Shown here piece after piece: positions 7,386-19,780 of a stretch of DNA of 64,000 nucleotides. The DNA is taken from positions 2,523,001-2,587,000 of the forward strand of contig CM038046.1 of NCBI GenBank assembly GCA_021397845.1, in the 5' to 3' direction. The DNA comes from Areca catechu. Its lineage: Eukaryota; Streptophyta; Magnoliopsida; Arecales; Arecaceae. The position numbers and the translations under genes are program-made. Numbering within the stretch: position 1 is the first letter of the stretch; every line of letters begins with the position of its first letter. Below the pieces are notes generated by a model, which was given only the letters and a program-made list of their open reading frames with translations, ran no database searches and had not been told where the DNA came from.

Positions 7386-10086
7386 ATGTACACATCTAGC
7401 AAACGTCCTAGGATAGATAATGTCAATGAAGCGTACTTATGGCATTGTAGGCTAGGTCATATAAACAGGAACAAGATAAATAGGTTGAAAACCGAGGATC
7501 TCCTCGATTTTAGTGAAGATAGTTCACTTCCAACCTGTGAGTCTTGTCTTCTTGGAAAAATGACTAAGTTATCTTTTGATGGAAAAGGTGAACGAGCCAA
7601 TGAAATTCTAAATTTGATATATACTGATGTATGCGGACCCATAAATGTTAGTGCCAGGGAAGGGTACGGTTATTTCATTACTTTTACAGATGACTTTTTG
7701 AGGTATGGTTATGTCTTCTTGATGAGACATAAATCTGAATCGTTTGAAATGTTCAAACGATATCGTAATGAAGTAGAAAAATAAACTGGAAAGTGTATCA
7801 AAACCCTTCGATCCGATCGAGGTGGTGAATATCTTTTCGGTGAGTTTCTGACATATCTTGAGGAGAATAGGATTCTCTCTCAGTGGACACCTCAATTAAA
7901 TTGAGTGTCTGAGAGGAGGAATCGAACCCTGTTAGACATGGTTCGGTCCATGATGGGCTTTGCTACTCTGTCGATATCTTTTTGAGGATATGCTCTAGAA
8001 TCAGCCTGTTACCTTCTGAATAGGGCTCCAAGTAAGTCTGTTAGTAAAACACCATATGAGACGTGGATTGGACGTAAGCTGACATTTTCATACCTTCGGG
8101 TCTAGGGGTGCCCGACTTATGTAAAACGTTTGGAAACAGACAAACTTGGACCTAAGTCTGATCGGTGCCTATTTGTTGGGTATCCAAAGGAGTTTAAGGG
8201 GTATTACTTCAACTTAGCTGAGGAACAAAAGTTGTTCGTCAATTTTAGGACTATCTTTTTGGAAAATGAGTTCCTTGGTGAAGGAACTGTAGTCACTAAG
8301 ATTGAACTTAGTGAAGTTCAACAAGTAGAAGAACCGGCATACTTGAGGGGCCACATAGAACCAGCTGTGATTAAATTACACCCAGAGCCCACTCAGGAAC
8401 CATTAAGAAGATCCAGTAGAGTATCGAGCCAACCGGATAGATACTACGGTTTCTTGGTCCGGGACGGTGATCCCATTGAACTCGATGAAAACAATGAGGA
8501 TCCGATCACCTATATGGAAGCATTACAGAGGTCCAACTCTGAGAAATGGCTTGGAGCCATAAAAATCCAAAATGGAGTCCATGGAGATCAACAATGTATG
8601 GACATCGGTTGATCCACCTGAAGGGATAAAATCCATTGGGTGCAAATAGATTTTCAAAAGGAAAAGGGGGATAGACAGAAAGGTGGAGACCTATAAAGCT
8701 CGTCTGGTTGCCAAGGGATATCATCAACGTTATGGGATTGACTATGACGAGACGTTCTCTCATGTGGCAATGCTCAAATCCATTCGGATTATGCTTGCTT
8801 TAGCATCACACTTTGACTATGAAATCTGGCAAATGGATGTCCGAACAGCTTTCCTGAATGGTGAGCTGGAAGAGGATGTGTATATAATACAACCTGAAGG
8901 TTCACATCCACAGACGAGTCAAAGGTATGCAGGCTTCAAAAGTCAATTTATGAACTGAAGCAAGCATCAAGGAGTTGGAACATGCGATTTGATAAGTGTA
9001 TCAAGTCGTATGGCTTTATTAGGAATGGAGAAGAGCCTTGCATTTACAAATAGGCTAATGGTTATGTGATTGTATTCCTTGTGCTGTATGTAGATGACAT
9101 TCTCTTAATCAGGAATGACATCACATCACTGCAAGGAAAAAAGATCTGGTTATCATCTCAGTTCTCTATGAAGGACTCGGGTGAAGTCTCTTACATACTA
9201 GGTATGAAGATCTATAGAGATAGATCTAAGAGGCTTTTGGGACTGTCCCAGTCTACGTACATCGATACCATGCTGAAACGGTCCAGCATGGAGAATTCCA
9301 AAAAGGGCTATCTCCTGATAGGCACTGGAATTGATCTCTTCAAAAGGAATTGTGCGACAAATCCTGAGGAGAGAGAGTGCATGAGTAGAATCCCATATGC
9401 TTTGGCAATAGGTTCTATCATGTACGCCATGACATGTACTAGACCAGACATGGCATATTCACTAGGTATAGTGAGCAGATACCAATCTGACCTAGGTGAA
9501 GCTCTTTGGAAAGTGGTAAAAACTATCCTTAAGTATTTACAAAATACTAAGGACCAATGGCTAATTTATGGAGAATCTGACTTGAAACTTGTGGGATATA
9601 CTGACTCCAGTTTCTAGTTAGATAAGGATGATAGCAAGAGTGTGTCAAGTTTTGTCTTTACCCTGAATGGAGGAGCTGTCTGCTAGAAAAGTTCCAAGCA
9701 GCCTACTATGGCAGACTCAGTATGCAAAGTAGAGTACATTGTAGCATCTGATGCAGCGAAGAAAGCTGTGTGGTTGTAGAAGTTCCTTGGCGAGCTGGGA
9801 GTGACACCTTCTCTTGATGGTCCTATTCTAGTGTACTGTGACAACACTGGAGCCATTGCTCAAGCCAAAGAGCCGAAGTCTCATCACTGCACAAAGCATA
9901 TTCTGCGGTGCTATCACCTTGTATGAGAGATCGTGGAACGAGGTGACATCTACCTTCATAAGATCAATGGAAAGGAGAACCTGGCTGACCCCTTCACTAA
10001 ATCCGTCGGAGTTCAAGAGTTCGACTGTTGTAAAAGGAAAATGGGAATGAGATTCTGTACTGATTGGCTTTAGTCCAAATGGGAGT
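7386..10086 (+). pseudogene. Angela-like Copia pol, 5'-truncated and broken
   Basis: The reading begins in the gag-pre-integrase region (WHCRLGHINRNKI, CESCLLGKMTK), then integrase (DVCGPINVSAREGYGYFITF). Reverse transcriptase follows from 8683 (LVAKGYHQRYGIDYDETF, WQMDVRTAFLNGELEEDVY, then LYVDDILLI near 9090). RNase H runs to about 10050 (GYTDSSF, VYCDNTGAIAQAKEP, NLADPFTKS). At least ten in-frame stops and several frame changes break it, so no product is made. Gag and protease are missing. Many stops replace conserved Trp or Gln codons (for example the TAG after GYTDSSF and the TAG after GGAVC), as expected from C-to-T decay. The RNase H and C-terminal motifs fit the Angela lineage. A purine-rich tract and the 3' LTR follow directly. 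Confidence 0.85.
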
Positions 10087-11074
10087 TGTTGGGAATTATG
10101 TCCCAAAGCCAATTGTCTAGGCTGTACACAGTTGTGATATCTTTGTATTTGTATATGAATTTTTTAATAAATAAAAGTTATTTATTTTGGCCGTCCATCA
10201 TATTTACTTTTCCTGTAAAGAACTCTTGTGTGATGGAGTCCTTAGAACTACATTGTTTGATATAGAGAGAATATATCAAGTAGTTCTTAAATTGATTCAC
10301 AATCAAATGATACATTGTTATAGGACGACAATGTATCAAGTGTAGGTTGTTGTATGTCATATTTGTTGGTTGTCCTCTTAACCAATGAGTGTGAAGACAC
10401 TGGTGTGACATGCAAGTAAAATGTATGGCATCTCACTGAACGTGACCATCTGTGGAGCTCCCTTTTGCCAAAGGGTTGCTTGCGAAGGGATATGGGTATA
10501 TGTGTCCCTCAGACCTGAGGTCACCATGGCAGCTTACAAGCAACTCACTGTACTTTGGTACCGGACTACCTAAATTTCTAATCCAGTGATGGAAGGTTTC
10601 TAGGTACAGTCAAGTACTTGTGGAGTGATGGTGGATCAAGATGGAATTGACCTCTCCAAATAGTTTGGAGTGAATGACTCACTATGTCTCAATTCAGCAA
10701 AACCTTGGTCAGGGTAGTTCTTGTGAGGAGTCACAGAACTTATGAGATTGAGACATGATCTAGATAAACCAAATTAGGGTTGGCAGTCTAACCCTAGGTC
10801 ATCCTGAGCATTATGAGATCAAATGGATGAATTATGTGGTAACCATATGCCAGAGGTTCTTGTAAGGTGCTCTGCATCTTTGACCTATCCGGATGTCAGG
10901 TATCATTGCTAGATGAGGACTTTAACTGGTACTGGAAATGTTCTAGTGCTACCGGCTTAGTGTTCGAACCTATGAGGTCACACACCATAGAGGATTTCTA
11001 TCTGATCTTGTGGCTAATCGACGATTAGGAATCGTTTATCGTCACCCGAAGTCAATATGATTGATTTTGTTCCA

Positions 11075-11155
11075 AGTGTCGACACTTGGAATTTTGTAGG
11101 TATCAACACTTGGTGAAGTGTCGACACTTGGCAATTTTCGAGTGTCGACACTTCC
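11075..11155. repeat. Cluster of AAGTGTCGACACTT palindromes
   Basis: Three copies of the core TGTCGACACTT and one variant (TATCAACACTTGG) lie within 80 bp of U3, about 220-300 bp upstream of the TATA box. The 14-mer AAGTGTCGACACTT is its own reverse complement. Similar clusters occur in the Sirevirus LTRs and 3' internal region at 56.1-60.8 kb. Confidence 0.8.
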
Positions 11156-11377
11156 TGTGATGAGCATAATTTCTAGGAGGATTTCGTGGGAGGTTTTTGG
11201 ACAGGTTTTGACCTGGTTTGAATTTCGAATTCAAACCAGTGTTGGCTCTAAGGCTTTATGGTATGAATGTCATACATGCCTTAATGGGTTAGACCCATTT
11301 GGCGTGGCCTTGATTCTCTCCCCCATTCTCTCTTTTCATCTCTCCTCCTTTCTTCTTCTCCCTCTCCCTGCTGCCCC

Positions 11378-11384
11378 TATAAAT
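11378..11384 (+). promoter_or_regulatory. Copia LTR TATA box
   Basis: TATAAAT follows a long pyrimidine stretch (CTCCTTTCTTCTTCTCCC) and precedes sequence without ATG-rich coding character. It fits the LTR promoter of the Copia element. Confidence 0.55.
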
Positions 11385-11947
11385 GTAGGACATTATGGTG
11401 GCTGCTGGGGCTACACACAAACAACACAAGAATAGCAACAAATTTTAGGAGAAAAAGATTGAAAAGAGTGAGAGCTTTAAGGATTGGATGTGTGCAACCT
11501 AGCAATCAAGCTTGGTCTTGGGAAGAGAGGTTTTGGGAAGGGGTTCCTGCTCTCCTCCTAGTCTTCCTGGAAGTAAAAGATCGGCCAAGGATCTTGAAGA
11601 GCTATCACTCCGAGGGAGTTGATCAGAGTCGAGCCCAGGTGTGGATATCCTGTAGAGGCCAGACGCATGTGTGGTTCGAGCGCCCTCCTCCTTCTCACAG
11701 CTCTTCACAACTTCTCTCCAGCACTCTTTGAGGTATAGAGGTATGACATTTATATTTGTATTGCTTTCTTATTTTTGATGTTATATGCATGCTAGATCTT
11801 TATACTAGTTTCTATTATGGGTAGATCGGTAGATCGTTTAGATCTATCTACCGAGCCTTCCGCTGTGCATGTCTAAAAATATTTTAAAATGCATATCCTC
11901 TGCCCTCTTTTCTTGCATATTGTATGCTAGGTGTAGGTGTTTTTCAC

Positions 11948-14760
11948 CTTCAAACCGGGCATGCTCAAATGATAGCTTCCCGCTCTCTAAGATCGACCAG
12001 CATATGGACGCGACCTCGGGGCACAAGCTGCTTAGCTTCATGGACACGTTCTCTGGATACAATCAGATCCGCATGCACTCGGAGGATGAAAAGCATACGG
12101 CATTCGTGATCGACAGAGGTACGTTATGCTATAAGGTGATACCCTTCGATCTCAAGAATGTTGGGACAACATATCAACACCTGGTCAATAAGATCTTCAT
12201 AGACCAAATGGGCCGCAACATGCAGGTCTATGGGATGACATGCTCGTTATAAGCGGCTAGGAGTTAGACCATATCGCTGACTTGGTAGAGGCTTTCAATA
12301 ACCTCCATCTCTATTGAATAAAGTTGAATCCGACCAAGTGTGCATTTGGCATCGCGGTAGGAAAGTTCCTGAGTTTCATGATCACTCAGCAAGGATCGAG
12401 GCCAACCCAGAGAAGATCCAAGCGATCATAGACATGAGGCATCCCACATCCAAGAAGGAGGTTCAGTGCTTTACTGGATGCATCACTGTCCTAAGTCGAT
12501 TCATCTTGCATTTCGCCAAGCATTGCCAGCCATTCTTCAAGGTTCTACACAAGATGTATGACTTCACCTGAATGGAGAAGTATCGGGAAGCATTCGAGGC
12601 GCTAAAAAAGATCCTTGCCTCTCCTCCATTACTATCCATGCCGAAGTCCGGAGAGGAGCTCCTCCTTACCTGGCGATCTCCCCGAAAGCAGTCAGCTCAG
12701 TGCTGATCCGCATTGACGAGGATGGCCTCCAGTGGCCAATCTATTACACCAGCAAGTTGCTCAATGATGTGAAAACCAAGTACACCCGATCTAAAAAAAT
12801 TATCTTTGCACTTATTATATCTACGTAGCATCTCATGCCCTATTTAAGGGCCATTGATCAACCATTAAGGGCCATTCTAAGCTGCCCAAATATCTCGGAG
12901 TGCCTAGCTAAATGGACGATGAAGCTTAGTGAGTTCGATATCTCCTACCACCCGAGGCCATCTTTGAAGGCTCAGGTTCTAACCGACTTCCTGGTAGAAT
13001 GCACCTGGTAGACGAGGATCTAGGGGACGCGGGCAAACTGGCCGAACCTAAGCAGGACCCGACCATAGGGGAAATGGCATGGATTCTCCATGTTGGTGGT
13101 GTGTCCAATGCTAGAGGGAGTGGGACCAGGCTCATTCTCGTCAACTCCGATGGGGTAGTCGTCGAGTACCTACTGCATTTTCTTTTTAAGGCAACTAACA
13201 ACCAGGCCGAATACAAGGCACTCCTCATGAGACTGAAGGTGTACCGCGAGTTGGGCATGACGAAGCCTGACGGTCTTTATGGACTTGCAACTCGTGGCGG
13301 GTTAAGTCTTTGGTGAGTACGAAGCCCAGGATCCCATGATGGCAAAGTACCTGGATTGAGTGTGTTCGTACACGGTGAACCTCCAGTACATCAGCATTTT
13401 TTACATCCTCCATGGGAAGAATGTCTACGCTGATATACTCTTAAAGCTTGTAACCCTGCTGGACTCATTGCTAGGGCATACCTTTATCGAATACCTAGAG
13501 GTCCCCAGTTATGAGGTCACGAGCGAGGTCTAGCAGGTTACCCTCGAGGCAAGCTGGATGGATCCCTACATCAGGTACATAACTGATGGCACCCTGCCAG
13601 AAGACCATGTGGAGGCTGGCCTCCTTAAGTAGAAGGCCACTCGTTTCGTGCTCATGGATGGACAGCTCTATCGAAGGTCCTACTCCTATCCCCTGCTGAA
13701 ATGCCTGAGACCCTCATAGGCTCTCTATTCCTCCAAGAGATACATGAGGGCATATGTAGGAACCATGTGGGGGGCAGGATGCTGGCCTACAAAGTCCTCT
13801 GACAGGGGTATTACTAAGAGATCATGCAGGAAGATGTAGTCGAGTTTGTGCGAAAGTGTGATCACTGCCATACCATATTCAATGCCAGCCGGCCTCCCTG
13901 CTATCTCAGCTCTCTTCTCCATGGCTGTTCGTCTAGTGGGGGACAGACATCCTAGGACCTTTCCTCCCGGCATCCGGTTAGCAAAAGTACCTAATCATCA
14001 TCATTGACTACTTTACCAAGTGGGTGGAGGCGAAACCTTTGGCCTGAATCACCGAAGACAAGGCGAGGTCCTTCATCTGGAAGTCAGTCATCTACCATTT
14101 TGGGCTTTCCCATACCATCATCACGGATAATGGACAGTAGTTCGATAACTAGGCTTTTGAGGAGTTTTGCACTGACCTGAACATCTGCCACCGCTTCTTG
14201 TCGGTAGCTCACCCTAGATCAATGAGAAAGTTGAGGTGACGAACCAGACCATCCTCCAAGGACTCTGCACCCGACTGGATGAGGTGAAGGGTGATGGGTC
14301 GATGAGCTTTCTAGCATGCTATAGGCCTACCACACCATGCCTCGGATAGTGACGGGTGAAACGCCCTTCAGTCTGGTCTTCGGCATAGAAGCCGTAATCT
14401 CGATCGAGGTGGGCTTGCCTATGCTATGGGTGCAGTAGTATGATGAAGCTGACAACCTTGCATGCCTCCTCCTCAACTTTGACCTACTGGATGAAACAAG
14501 AGACAAGGCACGACTCCGCATAGCGGCGTATCGCCTGCTACTACAACTCCCGCATGAGCCCCAAGGCCTTCCATCCGGGCGACTTTGTACTCAAGCATGT
14601 AGAAGCTTTCCAGCTTAGCAATGTGACAAGCTATTCCCAAACTGGAAGGGCCCTTACAGGGTGGTCGAAGCACTGTCCCAATAAGCATATCGAATTGCCA
14701 GCCTTGACGGAGCTACATTCCCCCGAATGTGGAATGCCTCAAACCTGAAAATGTACTACT
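11948..14760 (+). pseudogene. Tat pol remnant (RT, RNase H, integrase)
   Basis: Reverse transcriptase begins at about 11950 (NRACSNDSFPLSKIDQ, DATSGHKLLSFMDTFSGYNQI). The catalytic YVDD region at about 12230 is destroyed (reads VYGMTCSL then stop). A connection-domain piece lies at 12390-12570 (RIEANPEKIQAI, SKKEVQCFTGCI). RNase H is at 13070-13300 (WILHVGGVSNARGSGT, ATNNQAEYKALL). Integrase zinc-finger and core fragments lie at 13720-14130 (VRKCDHCHTIFN, then a FTKWVEAKPL-like reading). The last recognisable piece is at 14550-14750 (FHPGDFVLKHVEAFQ). Stops and frameshifts are frequent throughout, so this is an old, dead copy. Confidence 0.8.
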
Positions 14761-14859
14761 AGTGATGTATGCCCCATATTCAAGGATGAAATGAAATGCT
14801 TTCTCAATAGCATGGTTCGGCCCTATCTCTTTGGAGCAGACTCATCCATCTATCCCTAG

Positions 14860-15580
14860 GTCTGGCGAGGAAAGCAGGGAGCCTCAGCACCCCGCACTCA
14901 AGCTGGGAGCCTCAGCATCTCGCACTCATCCATCAGTCCCCAGGTTTGGCGAGGAAAGCTAGGAGCCTTAGCACCCCACACTCAAGCTGTGAGCCTCAAC
15001 ACCCCGCACTCAATTGTCGATCTCCATGTCCGGCGAGAAAATCTGGAAGCCTCAGTGCTCCACACTCAAGCCGAGAGCCTCAGCTCCCCACACTCATCCA
15101 TCAGTCCCCCAGTCCGGCGAGGAAAGTCAGGAGCCTCAGTGCCTCGCACTCAAGCTGGGAGCCTCAGTGCCCCGCACTCAAGTTGGGAGCCTCAATGCCC
15201 CGCACTCAAGCTGGGAGCCTCAATATCCCGCACTCATCCATTGGTCCCCAGGTCCGGCGAGGAATGCCGGGAGCCTCAGGGCCCCGCACTCAAGCTGGGA
15301 GCCTTAGTGCCCCGCACTCAATAGTCAGTCTCCATGTATGGCAAGAAAATCCTGGAGCCTCAGTGCTTTGCACTCAAGCCGTGAGCCTCAGCGTCCCGCA
15401 CTCATCCATTGATTCCCAAGTCTGGCAAGGAAAGTCGGGAGCCTCAGCATCCCGCACTCATCTGTCGATCTCCAGGTATAACGAGGAAAGCCAGGAACCT
15501 CAGTGCCCCGCTTTACCCATCGTCCCTGGGTCTGATGAGGCAAGTCGGGAGCCTCAGTGCCCCGTGCCTATCTACTAAGC
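14860..15580. repeat. Minisatellite, about 28-bp unit with spacers
   Basis: More than fifteen copies of a unit like GGGAGCCTCAGTGCCCCGCA plus CTCAAGCT are mixed with a second unit (CATCCATCAGTCCCCAGG plus TCTGGCGAGGAAAGC). The copies differ by a few bases. All three plus-strand frames stay open for long stretches, but the translations are repetitive Ser/Pro/His-rich strings and are not proteins. The position, between pol and the antisense ORF of a Tat element, matches the tandem repeats often found there. Confidence 0.85.
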
Positions 15581-16020
15581 GAACAAGGTCAAAGGCACTA
15601 AGCCCTTGCCTCCCCCCGTAGGGCCCTAGGCCCAGCAGGGGGAGGATGAGGCACCCCACGACCTCACCTCTGCTGGTGGCCGGTCCCGCAGCTCTCGCAT
15701 CTGCTTACCTAATTCAAGACTAGCCCTAACCAGCTAGTGAGCAGGAAGGATGCAACTGGACTTTGCTGGGTGCTACTACATCCAATGATTTGTCTAACTC
15801 CCATGGCATCTTACCGCTATATTAGGTAATGGGCATGCTCACACACATAAGGAGAAGAAAAGAAGAATTTGAAATTACTGAATGGAAATTTTCATTACTG
15901 GAAGCATGTTTACATAAAGGTGAACCTCCCAACAGGCCAGAAGTTTAGCAAAATGTTTTTATTATAACAAAACGAAAAGGAAGCAGAGGTTGAAGAAGCC
16001 CTATATCGACCATAGACCAG
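15581..16020. other. Noncoding spacer of Tat element
   Basis: No gene or repeat is recognisable. The sequence links the minisatellite to the antisense ORF. Confidence 0.4.
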
Positions 16021-17335
16021 AGGTCGATGCGCTGCCCACCCCGAGGGATTTCATGGCGGCCTTGATCAGCACTCCAGTCTCTACCATCATCTGTTCCACG
16101 ATCTCTCTCACCGAGCTTCATTAAGCCAGTGCTGGAGTGGTTGCAGTAGTCCAGGTCACCGGGGGCAGAGCTGGAGGGGTGACCTGAATGGATTTCACCT
16201 GGACCAGGGTGACAGGAAGTGCCGAGGCTGCCTCAATAGGTGGCATCGCACCGACAGGGTCATCCTCAGGATTGACGGGCATGACGTCATGTAGGTCGGG
16301 GAGGTGGAAGAGTTACACTATCTTCCTCTTGCACTCCTTAAATCCCTTCATGGATGCATCGCAAACAACCTCCCAGACCTCCTCCTCGAACTCGGTTGAG
16401 GCTTTGTACTGCCTGATGGAGTCGGCCACCTCCTTCTTCATGGCCTCCATTACCATTATCGTGGTGGTAGCTTTCTCCTCCGTTGTCGTAGCCTTCTCCT
16501 CTACCGCATCCAACCACACTTGAAGGCCCTACACTAGTCCTTCCAAGCAGAGCGTATTGGAGGTGGACCTGGCAAGCAGCTCCTCTAGGTCAGTGGTGTA
16601 CTTCCCCCTCTCTACTAGCATGGCTTTGTGACCCTCCACGCGCATCTCCAGATCTCCCATGGTGTCCTGGGACTCCCGAAGCTCTACCTCTAAACTCCTC
16701 ACCTGGGCCTCCATATCCGGTGGCTGCTCCACGAGAACTCTAGCCTGAGCCTTGGTGGCCTCTGCCCTATTGCAGGACTCAGCATCCCATCAAAGCAGTG
16801 CTCAGCATGCATCCTTGATCAGAAATGCACCCTGGATAACCTGCAGCACAGAGAAAGGTCATGAGTAAAAGAGAAGAGAGAGAAGAAGAAGAAAGAGAGA
16901 TCCACCGTGAGAAGCTAGGGGAAGACCCATTGATGGTGTCCCCTAGTGTGCGGCCAGCCCTCTCACGCCGATCCCAAGGTTGCAGGATAAATCATAGCAG
17001 CCTCTTTGCTAGCCTTGCATCGTGGGTCACCGATGCATCGGGCGGTAGCATCGCAGGTCCTCTAGCCATCTCTGGGGGTAGAGCTGCTATGGACAATGAG
17101 GGTCTTGCTATCTGCAGACTCGTTGGTGAGACTCTGGAACTATGGTGGGCACGGACAGCGCTGACTTCCTCCTTGGTCAGGCATGGCGGTAGCCTCGAGA
17201 GATGGCAGGATTTCTATAATTTCGAGGGCCTTCAGGAGAGGGGCTTGAGGTGTCCCTTCCATCGGCTCGGTGCTTTTGCTGGGCCTCGGGGTTGCGGGCC
17301 CGGTCAACCTCGTGCCAATGCCAGGGCACCTTGAG
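16021..17335 (-). pseudogene. Tat antisense accessory ORF, C-terminal part
   Basis: Read on the minus strand, a Pro/Ser-rich stretch (RLTGPATPRPSKSTEPMEG, about 17310) leads to a coiled coil at about 16740-16530 (QVRSLEVELRESQDTMGDLE). After a stop comes a conserved C-terminal segment at about 16510-16310 (ADSIRQYKASTEFEEEVW, then CDASMKGFKECKRKI). The pattern of a coiled coil followed by a FxESxEF...F..GF..C motif is that of the extra ORF carried in antisense by plant Tat elements. Its function is not known. Stops and frame changes break it. The N-terminal part lies at 18830-19780, beyond an inserted chromovirus LTR. Confidence 0.6.
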
Positions 17336-18800
17336 TGATGCGGAACTAATATGCATGCAATTTTTTTTATATGTTTTATATGTGGGGTTGGGTGATTAAT
17401 TCCCAAATTTCAGATTAAAATAAGTTATAGGGAATTTTATATGAATTTTAGAAGATCAGCATGCAGATTAGGACCTAGAAAAGTAGAAAAGAAGGATCGC
17501 CGGGGCTGAGAAGCCTCGGTTAGGGCAAGTTCTCCTACAATAAAACTACTGGAGGTAGAGGGGTGTACCTGACAATGTCTGTGAAGATCGCAGCAAAAGG
17601 GTCTCTCGTTCCTCGACGGATGCGGCCTGGAAAATCGAGCCAAAGACCCGCGGATACCCGGCTTTCTGCTCGGTGATCCGATTGAGGCTTGGCTGGAGTC
17701 GTTGGATTCGTAGGAACTCGGGGACCTGCAAACGACCTGTCAGGGGTTAGAAAACTCACAAAGGAACAAGAAATCAAAGGAAAAACAGCAAGGGAAGGCT
17801 TCTTTTGGAGTGGGCGTCCAGGGATCTGAGATGCTTGTTGGTAGCAGGAAGATGATTGCAGCACTGGGAAGAAGAACTCTCGCAAACCCCTTTATGCACA
17901 CAGCAGGGTATCACACAACTCAATAGAAGAACTCAAGGTTTTCATTCATCAAAAATTTCCTCATACAAGAGGCTAGGGTCCCTTAAATAGACCCTTAACC
18001 TTGGGCTCCAAGTAAGGGTACATAAGTCTTTACATAAGAATCCTTTTCCTTCTCAAACCCTAGCTAGAAAATAAGGAAATATTAGGTAGAAAAATCCCTA
18101 AAAATTTTCTTGACTTGGTCAAGACTCCAAGGACGCCTAGGGGGGCGTGTTGGGCTTCTAGGAGCAGCAAAAGGCCGGCCCAAAGGGGCTTGGGTGCATG
18201 GGTTTGGGCCTCTGGAAGCTGGGGTGGCCTGGTAGCCAGGTAGCAGGAATATTCCCTGGTATCTTGCTTCTTAGGGGCTTGGGCTTGGCACCTGGGCTTG
18301 ATTTCTTTGGGCTAGGATGCAGATGGACCTCTGGAATCATGGATGACCTTATCTATAAATATACTTTGGCATCTGGAAGGGAATCTGGGCATCTGGAGGG
18401 CATCTGCAAGAAATCAGGATTTTCTGAATTTTCCTCCTGGGGTCTTCAAATCTTCAAGCTGGGTTGGACTTGTGCTATACTTCCATGTCTTCAATCTGAT
18501 TGGACTTGGTCTTTACTTGTATGATGTGGTCTTGAGTCTTCAATATGGTTGAATAGGACTCAAAAAAAAATAAAATTAGCTCGACATGAGCTGACTAACA
18601 CTGGACTGAACTAGCTCAACATGAGCTAAATAATTACAAGACTTAAATGAAACAACTCAGCTGGACTAAGCTTTATTACAGTGGACTCGAATGTTATTTA
18701 AGTGATCCACAGAGGGTTGAGAAGCCTCTGCCTTATTCTAGTGCCTTTGGTGTCCGCACCATTGAGCCTTAACCTCCCGAGGGTGGGCCGGAGGCTCCTT
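17336..18800 (-). mobile_element. Chromovirus 3' LTR remnant with a bit of pol end
   Basis: On the minus strand the tail of a chromovirus pol gene is seen near 18800-18740 (CACCCTCGGGAGG ... GGTGCGGACACC, similar to the end of the pol at 1162). The LTR then runs from TGTAATAAAG (18680) to CATCA (17336), about 1345 bp. The base before it is the antisense ORF, so it inserted there. TTGAG flanks the lower end; the upper end is truncated and no clear duplication is seen. Confidence 0.55.
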
Positions 18801-18829
18801 GCGAGATCTCTCCTCCAGCTCCTTGCTGG

Positions 18830-19780
18830 GCCTCTTTGCCAGCTCCTCCCAAGACCTTGTTAATGATGACTGCTTATGGGTCATCTATTTAAGCTACTTG
18901 ATGGAGAACTTCATATCTGCATCAGCAAAGGAAAGCTTAGTCAATCACCGAAAGTCTCGAGAAGAAATGAATTTCAAATCTTACCTAGCGACGGGATCAG
19001 GATGATACCAGCATCAAATAAATCTTGCTCGGAAAGGAGGTCCGGCTTGTGCAGAACCTTCAAGGTGACGAGTTGGTCATACACCTCTTGGTCAGCGGGC
19101 TCCATCATGGCATCCTGATTGGGAGAACGATCGGGATCGCTCCACACCTAGTTTATCCCCTCGATGGAGGCAAAGATGTACCTGCTCTTCCATCCCTGAT
19201 GGAAGTGGGCAGGTCGAGTTTGAGGGTCCCAGGCCAAGGGGTAACCAACCACCACCCCTTTTCAGTAGGGTGGTGCTTCAGGATGAACAGGACTCTGAAC
19301 AAGGAGAACCTAGCGACTATGCCATGAAAATGGCACAAAACTATAAAGGAGGAGATGGTCCCAAAGAAATTTATGGTCAACTGGGTTGGGACTAATCTGT
19401 AATGGTCCAAAAATAAAAGGATAAAAGGATAAAGAGGGAGCCGGAAGCTTATCAAAGAAAACTCCTCATACAGGGTGACTCGGCCCAGCCCACTTGAATT
19501 GACCCACTCCCCCAGGTCCGGGGTCAAGATCTGGATGGAGTCTGAGATCTCGTAGATGCCCCAGAACTAGAGGGTGTCCATCCTCATCATTATCGAGGCA
19601 ATCCCAGATGGTTCGGCCGTGTCCAAGCTTGAAGATGAAGGAAGGGAAGGAAAATATAGGGTATTGGGATCCACCATCCGCCGGGGACCTCGGGGGACCC
19701 TAAATGAAACCTCTTCCTTGCTACCCGAGGAAGGAGGCCCCGCCCGCGACACCTCCACCACGTCGTGGCAGGTCAGTGGA
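18830..19780 (-). pseudogene. Tat antisense accessory ORF, N-terminal part
   Basis: Minus strand. The best-conserved segment is at about 19500-19160 (RVTLYEEFSLISF, LDHYRLVPTQLTINFFG, FIVLCHFHGIVARFSLFR, HHPTEKGWWLV). It matches the hydrophobic core of the 'putative plant transposon protein' found as an extra ORF in Tat elements and in some env-like ORFs. Near 18990 a GTAAG...GCAG pair could be an intron. Stops interrupt it (for example just before 19567), so it is a pseudogene. It continues after the chromovirus LTR at 17335. Confidence 0.6.

Larger units (their letters stand above)
10087..11880 (+). repeat. Copia 3' LTR
   Basis: The LTR starts TGTTGGGAATTATG after the purine tract CCAAATGGGAGT. 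A TATA box lies at 11378-11384, followed by transcribed U5-like sequence. The 3' end is not sharp; the last typical words (CCTTCCGCTGTGCA) lie near 11870. The U3 contains a cluster of the palindrome AAGTGTCGACACTT at about 11075-11155. No second LTR copy is in the window. Confidence 0.7.

Noticed and set aside
14946..15578. 210-codon plus-strand frame and two overlapping frames
   Set aside because: Translation is a repeat of the minisatellite (Ser/His/Pro/Cys-rich); all three frames are open for the same reason.
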